Shown: positions 42,528 to 51,338, numbered from the stretch's first letter. The stretch is 64,000 bases of DNA from Cellulosimicrobium cellulans (GCF_001722485.1 NZ_LWGL01000001.1:1-64000); one strand, 5' to 3'. Numbers and translations are program-made. The notes: a model not told the origin generated them from the letters alone.

Positions 42528-43463
42528 TCAGCCCGCCGTCGAGCTCGCGGCCGCCGCGATCCGACGCGCCCCGGCCGACAACGCCGTCCCGTCCTTCCAG
42601 ACCATCCGCAGCCGGCGCTCGAGCGCGAGCCCCGGCACGGCGAGACGCACGAGCGCGCCGCGCGCCACGTCGTCGGCGACCGCGAGGGTCGACAGCACGG
42701 CCACCGCGCCGCCGTGCTGCACCGCGGTCTTGAGCGCCGCCGTCGACCCCAGGTGCGGCAGGTGGGCGGGCAGCCGCTCCCCGAGCGCGGCGAGGCCGCG
42801 CTCGAGCGTCTCGCGCGTCCCCGACCCGGTCTCGCGCACCACGAGGCCGCCCGTGAGCAGCTCGTCGACGCGCAGCGCGCTGCGGCGCGCCCAGCGGTGG
42901 CCCGGCCCGACGACGACCACGAGCTCGTCGCGCGCGATCGTCCGGCTGCGCAGCCCGCGGCGCAGCGTCGCGCTCTCGACGAAGCCGAGCTCGACCTCGC
43001 CCCCCAGCACCAACCCGGCGACCTCGCTCGAGTTGCGCACGACGAGCTCCACGTCGGGCGTTGCCCGCCCCTCCCGGCCGGGCTGCTCCGACAGCGCGAG
43101 GCGGGCCAGCCAGCGGGGCGCGAGGTGCTCGGCGACCGTCAGGCTCGCCGCCACGCGCACGCGCTCGGCCGGCCGCTCGCGCAGCGACGCGACCGACCGC
43201 TCGAACCGGTCGGAGGCCTCGATCACCTCGCGGGCCCACGCAGCGGTCGCGCGCCCGGTCCCGGTGAGCCGGGCGCCGCGGGTCGTGCGCTCGAGCAGCT
43301 CGTGCCCCACGCGGCGCTCGAGCGCGCGCAGGCCGGCCGACGCCGTCGGCTGCGCGATCCCGAGCGCCCGCGCCGCGGCGCTGATCGAGCCGTGCGAGTC
43401 CGTCGCGACGAGGAGCTCGAGCGTGCCGAGCGACGTCCGGGTGGCGCGGGTCGAAGAAGCCAT
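42528..43463 (-). CDS. LysR-family regulator of divergent YeiH transporter
   Basis: A 311-residue LysR regulator. Winged helix: ISAAARALGIAQPTASAGLR, then ERRVGHELLERTTRGARLTGTGRATA. The effector domain contains VRVAASLTVAEHLAPRWLAR and ELVVVVGPGHRWARRS. It is divergent from a YeiH/UPF0324 transporter, the same pairing as enterobacterial yeiE-yeiH and other LysR-YeiH pairs. A dyad CCATAG-N7-CTATGG overlaps its own start codon, indicating autoregulation. Confidence 0.9.
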   Translation of the reverse strand: MASSTRATRTSLGTLELLVATDSHGSISAAARALGIAQPTASAGLRALERRVGHELLERTTRGARLTGTGRATAAWAREVIEASDRFERSVASLRERPAERVRVAASLTVAEHLAPRWLARLALSEQPGREGRATPDVELVVRNSSEVAGLVLGGEVELGFVESATLRRGLRSRTIARDELVVVVGPGHRWARRSALRVDELLTGGLVVRETGSGTRETLERGLAALGERLPAHLPHLGSTAALKTAVQHGGAVAVLSTLAVADDVARGALVRLAVPGLALERRLRMVWKDGTALSAGARRIAAAASSTAG

Positions 43464-43478
43464 AGGTCCACTCTATGG
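43460..43478. promoter_or_regulatory. LysR box between lysR and yeiH-like gene
   Basis: CCATAG-N7-CTATGG contains the T-N11-A core of LysR-type recognition sites. It covers the lysR ATG and is centred 64 nt upstream of the transporter start codon. Confidence 0.6.
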
Positions 43479-43532
43479 CTCGACGTCCATCTCGCCCTTC
43501 TCCGCCGCCACGCCGGCGCGCAGGCTGGCAGC

Positions 43533-44666
43533 ATGCCCGAGAACACGTCCACGACCGCGCCCGCCGCACCCGGCATCCCGGCGCCCGGCGCCGCACCCCG
43601 GCAGCCCGCGCCGTCCGCCCCGACCACCGGGCCTCGTGCCCTGCTGCCCGGGCTCCTCGCGGTCACCCTCTCCGCGGCCGTCGTCCTGCTCGTGTCCCGT
43701 TTCGTACCCACGGTCTCGCCGCTCGTCCTCGCGCTCGTCGCGGGTGCCGTCGTGGGCTCGGCCGTCCTCGGCCGCGTCCGCGGCGCCCGGGCGACGGCGG
43801 CCGTGGCGGCGACGCGGCCGGGCGTCGCGTGGACCGCGTCGACCGTCCTGCGCGCCGGCGTCGTGCTCCTCGGGCTGCAGCTGTCGCTCCCGGAGGTGCT
43901 CAAGCTCGGGTGGCGCGGGCTCGTCGTCGTCACGACGACGCTCGCGGTCACCTTCGCGGCGACGCTCGCGCTCGGGCGCGCCCTGCGCGTCCCGCGCACG
44001 ACGGCGCTGCTCGTCGCGACCGGCTTCTCGATCTGCGGTGCCGCGGCGATCTCGGCGATGCAGGGCGTCGTCGCCCGGCCCGGGCGGTCCGCCGTGCAGG
44101 TCCGCGAGGACGACGACGCCGTGGCGGCCTCGCTCGCGCTCGTCACGGTGTTCGGCACGCTCGCGATCGTCGTCCTGCCGTGGCTGTCCGGGCTCCTCGG
44201 GCTCGACGACGCCCAGGCGGGCCTGTGGATTGGCGCGAGCGTGCAGGAGGTCGCCCAGGTGGTCACCGCGGCCGGGTCCGTCTCGGCGGCGGCGCTGGCG
44301 ACCGCCACCGTCGCGAAGCTCGCGCGCGTCGCCCTGCTCGCGCCGGTCGTGGCCGGCGCGGGCGTCGTGGCGGCCCGCCGGGGCGGGGACCGCGCCGGGC
44401 GTGCGCGCGTGAGCCCGGTCCCCTGGTTCGTCGTCGGCTTCCTCGTGGCCGTGGCCCTGCGGTCGACCGGAGTGATGCCAAGCGTCGTGCTCGACGCGGC
44501 CGCGCTCACCACGACGGCCGCGTTCACCGCCGCCATGTTCGCCCTCGGGCTCGGCGTCGACGTGCCCTCCCTGCTGCGCACGGGACGCCGGTCGCTCGCC
44601 CTGGGCGGGCTGTCGGCGTTCGTCGTGACGACGACGGCCCTCGCCGGCGTCCTCCTCCTCACCTGA
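43533..44666 (+). CDS. YeiH-family putative sulfate exporter
   Basis: A 377-residue membrane protein of the UPF0324/YeiH family with about ten helices. Family segments: STVLRAGVVLLGLQLSLPEV, VATGFSICGAAAISAMQGVV, GLWIGASVQEVAQVVTAAGS and AFTAAMFALGLGVDVPSLLR. The annotated role (sulfate or sulfur-compound export) is tentative in all organisms. A Pro/Ala-rich cytoplasmic leader of about 35 residues precedes the first helix. Regulated by the divergent LysR through the shared dyad, by inference. Its 3' side carries the second GAGATAGAG hairpin. Confidence 0.85.
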   Translation: MPENTSTTAPAAPGIPAPGAAPRQPAPSAPTTGPRALLPGLLAVTLSAAVVLLVSRFVPTVSPLVLALVAGAVVGSAVLGRVRGARATAAVAATRPGVAWTASTVLRAGVVLLGLQLSLPEVLKLGWRGLVVVTTTLAVTFAATLALGRALRVPRTTALLVATGFSICGAAAISAMQGVVARPGRSAVQVREDDDAVAASLALVTVFGTLAIVVLPWLSGLLGLDDAQAGLWIGASVQEVAQVVTAAGSVSAAALATATVAKLARVALLAPVVAGAGVVAARRGGDRAGRARVSPVPWFVVGFLVAVALRSTGVMPSVVLDAAALTTTAAFTAAMFALGLGVDVPSLLRTGRRSLALGGLSAFVVTTTALAGVLLLT

Positions 44667-44701
44667 CCGCGTGCGCCAGGGCCCGGAGGCGAGTCGGGTA
44701 C

Positions 44702-44774
44702 GCCGAGATAGAGCCTCCGGTCGCGACGTAGAACCCGCAGCGCTCTATCTCGCGACCTGAAGCTCTATCTCGGC
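44702..44774. repeat. GAGATAGAG hairpin repeat, copy 2
   Basis: Imperfect 25-bp inverted repeat (44702-44726 / 44750-44774, two mismatches) between convergent genes. Units: GAGATAGAG at 44705, degenerate GACGTAGAA at 44725, CTCTATCTC at 44743 and at 44763, spaced 20, 18 and 20 nt. Spacer bases between units differ from copy 1 but stay complementary within the copy, so the stem, not the sequence, is conserved there. Confidence 0.8.
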
Positions 44775-44776
44775 AC

Positions 44777-45571
44777 CTACCGCGAGGTGGAGGACTCGCC
44801 GGCGGGCGCCATGACGCCGAGGACGGCGGGGAGGTCCGCGAGGCCGTGCAGCACGTGCACGCCGGACGCGCGGGCCGCATCCGGGTCCTCCGGGTGCGGC
44901 CCGCCGCGGCGCGTCCCGGGCCGGTCGAGCCACACTCCGACGAGACCCGCAGCCAGGGCGGCCCGGGCGTCGACGTCGAGCTCGTCGCCCACGTACGCGG
45001 TGCGCGCCGGGTCGGTCCCGAGCCGGCGGCACGCCTCGGCGAAGACGCGCGGGTCGGGCTTGCCGAAGCCGAGCGTGTCGACGCCCACGAGCAGCGGGAC
45101 GTCCTCGAGCCCGGAGGCCGCGAGCTTGCGCGTCTGCAGCTCGACCTTCGCGTTCGTCAGCGACCCGACGCGCACCCCGGCGGCGGCGAGCGTGTCGAGC
45201 ACGGGACGGGCGTCGTCGAACGCCGTCCACGACTGCTCGAACGTGCCCCAGAAGAGGTCCTTCCAGTCCACGTACGCGGCGTCGTCCAGCAGGTCGCCGC
45301 CGAACGCCGCCTGGAGCTCGTTGGCACGGGCCATGCGCTGCGCGTCGAAGTCGATCTCGCCGCGCGTGTAGGCGCGGTAGTGCTGGTTCGGGTCCGCGCG
45401 CCACATCGCGAGGACCTCGTCGTACCGGTCCTCCGGCAGGTGCGGCAGCCACACGCGGCACGCCGCGGCGATCGCCGCGCCGAACGCGGTCTTGGTGTCG
45501 ACAAGCGTGTCGTCGACGTCGAACAGCACGCCGTCGACCGCGGCGCCGGTCACCGCGCCCGTCCTGCTCAC
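44777..45571 (-). CDS. HAD-family hydrolase
   Basis: A 264-residue haloacid-dehalogenase-like phosphatase. Motif I is [12 protein letters not shown] (nucleophile DVDDT), a helical cap follows, motif II is [12 protein letters not shown] (S/T in LTN), motif [13 protein letters not shown] and motif [17 protein letters not shown]. Resembles phosphoglycolate-phosphatase/YjjG-like subfamilies; substrate unknown. Its GTG start overlaps the gltX stop by 4 bp (GTGA), so it is translated with gltX. The repeat hairpin lies right after its stop. Confidence 0.9.
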   Translation of the reverse strand: MSRTGAVTGAAVDGVLFDVDDTLVDTKTAFGAAIAAACRVWLPHLPEDRYDEVLAMWRADPNQHYRAYTRGEIDFDAQRMARANELQAAFGGDLLDDAAYVDWKDLFWGTFEQSWTAFDDARPVLDTLAAAGVRVGSLTNAKVELQTRKLAASGLEDVPLLVGVDTLGFGKPDPRVFAEACRRLGTDPARTAYVGDELDVDARAALAAGLVGVWLDRPGTRRGGPHPEDPDAARASGVHVLHGLADLPAVLGVMAPAGESSTSR

Positions 45572-47070
45572 AGCGCGGCCCGCAGGCGCTCGAGGCGCGC
45601 GAGGGTCGACGCCTTGCCGAGCAGCTCCATGGACTCGAACAGCGGCGGCGACACGCGGCGCCCGGTCAGCGCGACGCGCAGCGGCGTGAACGCGAAGCGC
45701 GGCTTGACGCCCATGCCGTCGACGATCGCGTCGCGCAGGCGCTGCTCGATTGCGGCCGTGGCGAACTCGCCGTCCGGCAGCTCGATGAGCCTGGCGGTCG
45801 CCGCGGCGAGGATGTCCGCCGCGTCGTCGCGCAGCGCGCCCCGGGCGTCGTCCTCGAAGGCGACCGCGTCGTCGTCCGTGAAGAGGAACCCGAGCATCCC
45901 GACGGACTCGCCGAGCAGCACCATGCGCTCCTGGACGAGCGGTGCCGCGGCGGTCAGCAGGTCCTGGTGGCGCTGCTCGAGGTCGGCGAACGAGTCCGCC
46001 GGCACGAGGCCGCCGGCGTGGAGGTACGGCACGAGGCGGTCGCGGAAGTCCTCGGGCGCGAGCATCCGCACGTGGGTCGCGTTGATGGCCTCGGCCTTCT
46101 TGAGGTCGAAGCGCGCGGGGTTGGGCAGGACGTCGTGGACGTCGAACGCCTCGATCATCTCCGTGACGGAGAAGATGTCGTTGTCCGGCGAGATCGACCA
46201 GCCGAGCAGCGCGAGGTAGTTGAGCAGGCCCTCGGGCGTGAACCCGCGCTCGCGGTGCAGGAAGAGGTTCGACTCGGGGTCGCGCTTGGAGAGCTTCTTG
46301 TTGCCCTCCCCCATGACGTAGGGCAGGTGGCCGAACTCCGGCATCACCGACGCGACGCCGATCTCCAGCAGCGCCCGGTAGAGGGCGATCTGGCGCGGCG
46401 TCGAGGACAGCAGGTCCTCACCACGCAGCACGTGCGTGATCCCCATGAGCGCGTCGTCGACCGGGTTCACGAGCGTGTACAGCGGCTGCCCGTTGGCACG
46501 CACGAGCGCGTAGTCCGGGACCGAGCCCGCCTTGAAGGTGATCTCGCCGCGGACGAGGTCGGTGAAGGTGATGTCCTCGTCGGGCATCCGCAGGCGCAGC
46601 ACCGCCTCGCGGCCCTCGGCCCGGAACGCCTCGCGCTGCTCGTCGGTGAGCGTGCGGTCGAAGTTGTCGTAGCCCTTCGTCTTGATACCGGCCGCCGCGT
46701 TGCGCGCGTCGACCTCCTCGGGCGTCGAGAACGACTCGTAGACGTACCCGCCCTCGACGAGGCGACGGATGACGTCCTGGTAGAGGTCGGCGCGCTGCGA
46801 CTGCCGGTACGGGGCGTGCGGCCCGCCGACCTCGACGCCCTCGTCCCAGTCGAGCCCGAGCCAGCGCAGCGCGTCCAGGAGCTGCTGGTAGCTCTCCTCG
46901 CTGTCGCGCGCGGCGTCGGTGTCCTCGATGCGGAACACGAACGTGCCGCCCACGTGCCGCGCGTACGCCCAGTTGAACAGCGCGGTACGGATCAGCCCGA
47001 CGTGCGGCGTCCCGGTCGGGGACGGGCAGAAGCGGACACGGACGGGCGAGGAACCAGGTGCGGGGATCAC
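45568..47070 (-). CDS. gltX: glutamyl-tRNA synthetase
   Basis: A 500-residue class I synthetase charging tRNA-Glu. HIGH motif: [20 protein letters not shown] (about 7-26); KMSKS motif: [13 protein letters not shown] (about 258-270); [17 protein letters not shown] is the conserved active-site helix. Many actinobacteria lack GlnRS and use a non-discriminating GluRS with the GatCAB amidotransferase; the presence of tRNA-Gln nearby is compatible with this but does not prove it. It starts the gltX-HAD pair. Upstream genes point the same way. Confidence 0.96.
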   Translation of the reverse strand: MIPAPGSSPVRVRFCPSPTGTPHVGLIRTALFNWAYARHVGGTFVFRIEDTDAARDSEESYQQLLDALRWLGLDWDEGVEVGGPHAPYRQSQRADLYQDVIRRLVEGGYVYESFSTPEEVDARNAAAGIKTKGYDNFDRTLTDEQREAFRAEGREAVLRLRMPDEDITFTDLVRGEITFKAGSVPDYALVRANGQPLYTLVNPVDDALMGITHVLRGEDLLSSTPRQIALYRALLEIGVASVMPEFGHLPYVMGEGNKKLSKRDPESNLFLHRERGFTPEGLLNYLALLGWSISPDNDIFSVTEMIEAFDVHDVLPNPARFDLKKAEAINATHVRMLAPEDFRDRLVPYLHAGGLVPADSFADLEQRHQDLLTAAAPLVQERMVLLGESVGMLGFLFTDDDAVAFEDDARGALRDDAADILAAATARLIELPDGEFATAAIEQRLRDAIVDGMGVKPRFAFTPLRVALTGRRVSPPLFESMELLGKASTLARLERLRAAL

Positions 47071-47080
47071 GCCGCCCAGC

Positions 47081-47374
47081 CTAGTTGCCCGACGACGCGC
47101 GCTCCCCCGTCCGTGCGGGCTCCGCGGCCGAGGTCACGGGCACCGCGCGGCGTCGGCGGACCACCACGTGGGCGACGCCCGCTAGGGCGCCGACGATCGC
47201 GCCTGTCGGTGCGGCGAACAGCACGGCGAGCACGAAGGTCCCGGCGACGCTCACCGGCCCCTCGGGCGCACCGGCGACCGCGACCGTCGCACCGAGCATC
47301 GCGAGCAGCGCGCACGGGACCGCGACGCCCGCTCCTGTCCAGCGGACGACTGTGCGGAACGGTCCCGGCGCCAC
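47081..47374 (-). CDS. small two-helix membrane protein
   Basis: A 97-residue hypothetical protein. Two hydrophobic helices ([47 protein letters not shown], in pieces) are followed by a basic RRRR stretch and polar tail. It starts at GTG 47374, or at a TTG (47383) that overlaps the preceding gene's stop. It sits tightly between the FAH-family gene and gltX on the same strand, so it is probably in one transcript with them. No family recognised. Confidence 0.6.
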   Translation of the reverse strand: MAPGPFRTVVRWTGAGVAVPCALLAMLGATVAVAGAPEGPVSVAGTFVLAVLFAAPTGAIVGALAGVAHVVVRRRRAVPVTSAAEPARTGERASSGN

Positions 47375-47379
47375 GACGC

Positions 47380-48168
47380 TCAACCGCGGCGCAGCACTGG
47401 GTTGCTCAGGACGCCGATGCCCTCGACCTCGCACTCGACGCGGTCGCCGACGTCGATGAGCCCGACACCGGCGGGCGTGCCGGTGAGGATGACGTCGCCC
47501 GGCAGGAGCGTCATCGCCTCGGAGATGTACGACACGAGGTAGGCGACGTCGAAGACCATGTCGCTCGTGCGGCCGTCCTGCTTGGTCTCGCCGTTGACGC
47601 GGCTGCGGACGGCGACGTCCTCCGGGTTCAGGTCGGTGTCGATCCACGGGCCGAGCGGGCACGCCGAGTCGAAGCCCTTGGCGCGCGCCCACTGCCCGTC
47701 GGTGCGCTGCGCGTCGCGCGCGGTCACGTCGTTCGCGACGGTGTAGCCGAGCACGTACGCGGGCGCGGCCTCGGGCGAGACGTCCTTCGCGAGCCGGCCG
47801 ATGACGACGGCGAGCTCGGCCTCGTAGGAGACCTCCTGCGAGAAGTCGGGCAGGACGATCGGGTCGTCCGGCCCGACGACGGACGTGTTGGGCTTGAGGA
47901 ACACCATCGGGCGCGACGGGACCTCGTTGCCCATCTCCCGGGCGTGGTCGGCGTAGTTGCGTCCCACGGCGACGACCTTCGAGCGAGGGATGACCGGCGC
48001 GAGGAGGCGCACGCCGTCGCCCAGCTCGAGCCGCTCGCCCGTGGGCGTGACCGGCATGTAGAGCGGGTCGCCGGTGAGGACCGCGAGGAAGGTGCGGTCG
48101 CCCTCCTGCTGGACCAGGCCGTAGCGGGGGTCGTCTCCGGTGGTGAATCTCGCGATGCGCACGGGCAC
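47380..48168 (-). CDS. fumarylacetoacetate hydrolase-family protein
   Basis: A 262-residue FAH-fold enzyme. VVAVGRNYADHAREMGNEVP and FLKPNTSVVGPDDPI open the domain; metal ligands lie in SYEAELAVVIGR (E-x-E) and the downstream Asp region YTVANDVTARDAQ; ILTGTPAGVGLIDVGD is the substrate lid. Relatives are 2-hydroxyhepta-2,4-diene-1,7-dioate isomerases, acylpyruvases and oxaloacetate decarboxylases; which applies is not decidable from sequence. This gene directly upstream of gltX is common in actinobacteria. Confidence 0.9.
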   Translation of the reverse strand: MPVRIARFTTGDDPRYGLVQQEGDRTFLAVLTGDPLYMPVTPTGERLELGDGVRLLAPVIPRSKVVAVGRNYADHAREMGNEVPSRPMVFLKPNTSVVGPDDPIVLPDFSQEVSYEAELAVVIGRLAKDVSPEAAPAYVLGYTVANDVTARDAQRTDGQWARAKGFDSACPLGPWIDTDLNPEDVAVRSRVNGETKQDGRTSDMVFDVAYLVSYISEAMTLLPGDVILTGTPAGVGLIDVGDRVECEVEGIGVLSNPVLRRG

Positions 48169-48202
48169 AGGCTATCCGCCGGACGGCCCGCGCACCCGGG
48201 CG

Positions 48203-49099
48203 TCACGCCCGCGCGAGCACCTCGCCGTTGAGCACCGCGAACCAGCCGGCCGGCTCCTCGGCCCAGCGCAGCCAGTCCTGCGCGAGCTGCTCGAGCGCGA
48301 CGTCGTCCGCGAGCGCCGACTCCTTGGCCTGCACCGCGAAGTTCGAGGCGACGCACCGCTCGGCCCACAGGCCACCCCACCAGGTGCGGTCCTCGGGCGT
48401 CGCGTAGCACCACGTGCTCGCCGACGGCTCGATGCCGGCCGGGTCGAACCCGGCGTCCTGGACCCACGCGAAGAGGCGACGACCGGCGTCGGCCTCGAAC
48501 CCGTACGCGTGCGTGACCTCGTGGTAGAGCGTGTTCCACTCGGTGAGGCCGGGCGACTCGGGGTACCAGGTCATGGCGGCGTAGTCGGCGTCGCGGACGG
48601 CGACGAGGCCGCCGGGCCTGGCGACGCGCCGCATCTCGCGCAGGGCGGCGACCGGGTCGGACAGGTGCTGCAGGAGCTGGTGGGCGTAGACGACGTCGAA
48701 CGTGCCGTCGGCGAACGGCAGCTCGTAGGCGTTGGCCTGCTGGAAGGTGATGTTCTCGGTGCCGCGCCGCTCGGCCAGCTCGCGGGCGCTGTCGAGCACC
48801 TTCGCGGACGCGTCCACCCCGACGACGCGGCCGGTCGCGACGCGCTCGGCGAGGTCGACCGTGACCGTCGCCGGGCCGCAGCCGACGTCGAGGACGCTCA
48901 TGCCCTCGCGCAGGTGCGGCAGGAGGAATCCCGCGGAGTTCTCGGCCGTGCGCCACCGGTGGGAGCGCAGCACGGACTCGTGGTGCCCGTGCGTGTAGGA
49001 CTCGGACTCCTTGGCGGGGTTGGACCCGGCCGCCCCGGTGGGGGCGTCGCCGCGGGGGTCGTCGGTCGTGCCGACTCCGCTCGTGGGGGTTTCGGTCAT
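48203..49099 (-). CDS. SAM-dependent methyltransferase
   Basis: A 298-residue class I methyltransferase. Motif I is VLDVGCGPATVTVDLAERV (about 68-86), followed by VVGVDASAKVLDSARE, the motif-II-like FDVVYAHQLLQHLSDPVAAL and motif III REMRRVARPGGLVAVRD. Closest in style to UbiE/ArsM-like small-molecule methyltransferases; substrate unknown. A polar N-terminal leader (about 25 residues) precedes YTHGHHESVLRSH, a histidine-rich conserved entry. ATG 49099; divergent from the acyltransferase-like membrane gene. Confidence 0.88.
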   Translation of the reverse strand: MTETPTSGVGTTDDPRGDAPTGAAGSNPAKESESYTHGHHESVLRSHRWRTAENSAGFLLPHLREGMSVLDVGCGPATVTVDLAERVATGRVVGVDASAKVLDSARELAERRGTENITFQQANAYELPFADGTFDVVYAHQLLQHLSDPVAALREMRRVARPGGLVAVRDADYAAMTWYPESPGLTEWNTLYHEVTHAYGFEADAGRRLFAWVQDAGFDPAGIEPSASTWCYATPEDRTWWGGLWAERCVASNFAVQAKESALADDVALEQLAQDWLRWAEEPAGWFAVLNGEVLARA

Positions 49100-49193
49100 A
49101 CCCGCACCGTAGGGGGCGCGTCGGTCGTTCTCGACCCCGTTCTCACAGTCTGGGCGGTGCGGCCGCACCATGATCAGGGGGACAATCGCACGC

Positions 49194-50690
49194 ATGACCG
49201 TCGCCCCGCCGGCCGCGCCCGCACCGACGTTCGCGCGACGGCACGCCGCCCTCCTGCTCGGCGGCGCCGGGCGCGTGAGCGGGGTGGACGTCGCGCGCGG
49301 GATCGCGGTCCTCGGCATGTTCGCCGCGCACGTCGGGTACACGAGGGACCCGGTCACGGGCGCGGAGAACTGGCTCGCGGTGGCGCACGGACGCTCGTCG
49401 ATCCTCTTCGCGCTCGTCGCGGGCGTCTCGCTCGCGATCGTCTCGGGGGGCCGGACGCCGCTCGACGGGCTGCCGGCGCTGCAGGTGCGCACGCGCGTCC
49501 TCGTGCGAGCGGTGCTGCTGCTCGGGCTCGTGGGCCTGCTCGACCTGCTCGGGACGCGCGTGCTGCTCATCCTCGGCTTCTACGCCGCGTACTTCGTCCT
49601 CGCGCTGCCGTTCCTGCGGTGGTCGCCCGGCCGGCTGGCGGTCGCGGCCGGCGCGTTCGCCCTCGGGGGCCCGGTCCTCGCGTACTACGGCCCGGAAGTT
49701 CTCGCGCGTGCCGGGCTGCGGCTGCCCGAGGACGGCTCGGGCGCGCTCACCGACTTCCTCGTCTCGGGCCACTACCCGGCGGCGGTCTGGATGGCGTACG
49801 TGCTCGCGGGCCTCGCGATCGGGCGGCTCGACCTCACCTCGACGGCGGTGCGCGTCGCGCTCGTCGGCGGGGGCCTGCTCGCGACGCTGGTCGCGTACGG
49901 CATCTCCGCGGCGGTCGTCGAGCCGCTCGGCGGCACGCCGGCCGTGGAGGACGCCGCGGCGGCGTGGTCGAGCACCCTGCGGCCCGAGCCGCTCGGCTGG
50001 GACGACCCCTGGCCGACGTCCGTCTACCTCTGGCTCGCCGGCCCGCACACCGACACGCTGCTCGAGGTGGTGGGCTCCGGCGGCTTCGCGGTCGCCGTGC
50101 TCGGCCTGTGCCTGTTCGCCGGCCGGGTCGGACGGTGGGTGCTCGCGCCCCTCGCCGCTGTGGGCGCGATGGCCCTGACCGTCTACTCGGCCCAGATCGT
50201 CGTGCTGTGGGCGTGGGGCGAGGAGGCGTACGAGCAGACGACGAACGGCCCGCTGCTCGTGCTCGTCCTCGTGACGCTCGCGGCGGCGACCGCGTGGCGG
50301 TGGGCCTTCGGCCGCGGCCCGCTGGAGCGGCTCTTCGCGTCCGTGGCCGGCCGCGCGTCCTGGGGTCGCGCTGCAGCACGGCGACGAGCGCGGGGGAGGC
50401 CAGGCCGGCCCCCGAGGAGCTCGCGACGGCGAAGATTGCGAACGTCCCCGGGCCCGGCGCGAGCGCCATCCCCAGCGCTCCGACGGCCGCGCCGAGCGCC
50501 GACGCGACGACGAGCGCCCGCGCGTGCCGCGCCGCCGCGAGGAACCCGACGAGCGCGCCCGCGCAGTAGACGACGGAGGCGCCTCCGGACACGAGGCCCG
50601 CCGCCGCGACGTCGAGACCGAGCTCGTCCTCGACGTCGGGCAGGTAGAGCCCGTACGCGAAGCGGACGAGCCCGTACGTCGCGGCGATGA
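49194..50690 (+). CDS. HGSNAT/DUF418-type membrane acyltransferase with aberrant C-terminus
   Basis: Residues about 1-385 form a polytopic membrane protein: SGVDVARGIAVLGMFAAHVG and SSILFALVAGVSLAIVSGG are the heparan-alpha-glucosaminide N-acetyltransferase-like opening, and GAMALTVYSAQIVVLWAWG is the DUF418-type end. Beyond PLERLFASVAGRAS (about nt 50355) the reading continues for over 100 residues of Arg/Pro-rich sequence that is simply the antisense of the truncated MFS gene. The native stop is therefore lost and the protein probably runs on. An ATG at 49170 is an alternative start. Function of the family in bacteria is mostly unknown (transfer of acyl groups across the membrane). Confidence 0.7.
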   Translation: MTVAPPAAPAPTFARRHAALLLGGAGRVSGVDVARGIAVLGMFAAHVGYTRDPVTGAENWLAVAHGRSSILFALVAGVSLAIVSGGRTPLDGLPALQVRTRVLVRAVLLLGLVGLLDLLGTRVLLILGFYAAYFVLALPFLRWSPGRLAVAAGAFALGGPVLAYYGPEVLARAGLRLPEDGSGALTDFLVSGHYPAAVWMAYVLAGLAIGRLDLTSTAVRVALVGGGLLATLVAYGISAAVVEPLGGTPAVEDAAAAWSSTLRPEPLGWDDPWPTSVYLWLAGPHTDTLLEVVGSGGFAVAVLGLCLFAGRVGRWVLAPLAAVGAMALTVYSAQIVVLWAWGEEAYEQTTNGPLLVLVLVTLAAATAWRWAFGRGPLERLFASVAGRASWGRAAARRRARGRPGRPPRSSRRRRLRTSPGPARAPSPALRRPRRAPTRRRAPARAAPPRGTRRARPRSRRRRRLRTRGPPPRRRDRARPRRRAGRARTRSGRARTSRR

Positions 50691-50754
50691 GGGCCGTCCC
50701 CGCCACGAGGAGCGGCGCGGCGTAGATACCCTGAAACGAAAACGAGCGTTTCAT
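50370..50754 (-). pseudogene. truncated MFS transporter (YbfB-like), 5' part only
   Basis: The minus strand begins MKRSFSFQGIYAAPLLVAGT and continues GLVRFAYGLYLPDVEDELGL, AGLVSGGASVVYCAGALVGF and SSGAGLASPALVAVLQRD, the first four helices of a YbfB/YjiJ-type MFS transporter. After about 128 residues similarity stops abruptly at about nt 50370, and the frame then reads antisense of the acyltransferase gene. Roughly two thirds of a normal 390-residue carrier is missing. The start codon overlaps a TetR-type operator, so the gene was once regulated by the adjacent divergent TetR. Confidence 0.75.
50733..50752. promoter_or_regulatory. TetR-type operator
   Basis: GAAACG-N8-CGTTTC covers the last bases before and part of the start codon of the truncated MFS gene and lies 25 bp before the tetR ATG. 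Confidence 0.55.
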
Positions 50755-50777
50755 GTCGACGAGTCTAAGGTGCTGGC

Positions 50778-51338
50778 ATGGCGATCCGCGCGACGACCGA
50801 GGCGAAGCTGCTCGACGCCGCCGACGAGCTGTTCTTCTCGCGGGGGATCGCGGCGACGTCGGTCGACGCGGTGCTCGAGCGGGCCGGGGTGTCGCCCGCG
50901 ACCCTGTACCGCGGCTACGCGAGCAAGGAGGCGCTGCTCGCCGCGGCGCTCGAGCGGCGCCACCGCGCCTGGCTCGACACCTGGGACGACGCCGTCGCCG
51001 CCCAGGGAACCCCCGAGGGGCGGCTGCTCGCGGTCTTCGACGCGCTCGACGCGTTCCGGACCCGTCCCGTCGGGTCGCGGTGGTGCGCCTTCCTCGGGTC
51101 CGCCGCCGAGTACGCCGACCCGCCCGCGGAGGTCGAGCGGGCGATCCGCACCGACACCGAGACCATGCGCGCCCGGCTCGCCGCGCTCGCCGCCGCGGTC
51201 GACCCCGAGCGCGGCGACGCGCTCGCCGACGAGCTCCTCCTCGTCGTCACCGGGTACCTCGCGATGCGGCTGCGCCGGCCTGCCGAGACCACCGGCACGG
51301 CACGGCGCGTCGCGCAGGCCCTCGTCGCGGCACGCTGA
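50778..51338 (+). CDS. TetR-family regulator
   Basis: A 186-residue TetR repressor. Helix-turn-helix: AKLLDAADELFFSRGIAATS, VDAVLERAGVSPATLYRGYA, SKEALLAAALERRH. The C-terminal ligand domain is divergent, as usual. It is divergent from the MFS gene with a 6-8-6 dyad between, the classical arrangement for a drug or metabolite efflux pump and its repressor. Because the pump is truncated, the regulator may now be an orphan controlling only itself. Confidence 0.9.
   Translation: MAIRATTEAKLLDAADELFFSRGIAATSVDAVLERAGVSPATLYRGYASKEALLAAALERRHRAWLDTWDDAVAAQGTPEGRLLAVFDALDAFRTRPVGSRWCAFLGSAAEYADPPAEVERAIRTDTETMRARLAALAAAVDPERGDALADELLLVVTGYLAMRLRRPAETTGTARRVAQALVAAR

Noticed and set aside
49834-50369. 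Continuation of the truncated MFS frame as a real C-terminal domain
   Set aside because: The sequence is Arg/Pro/Ala-rich and is the antisense of the acyltransferase membrane helices, which are clearly coding on the plus strand.
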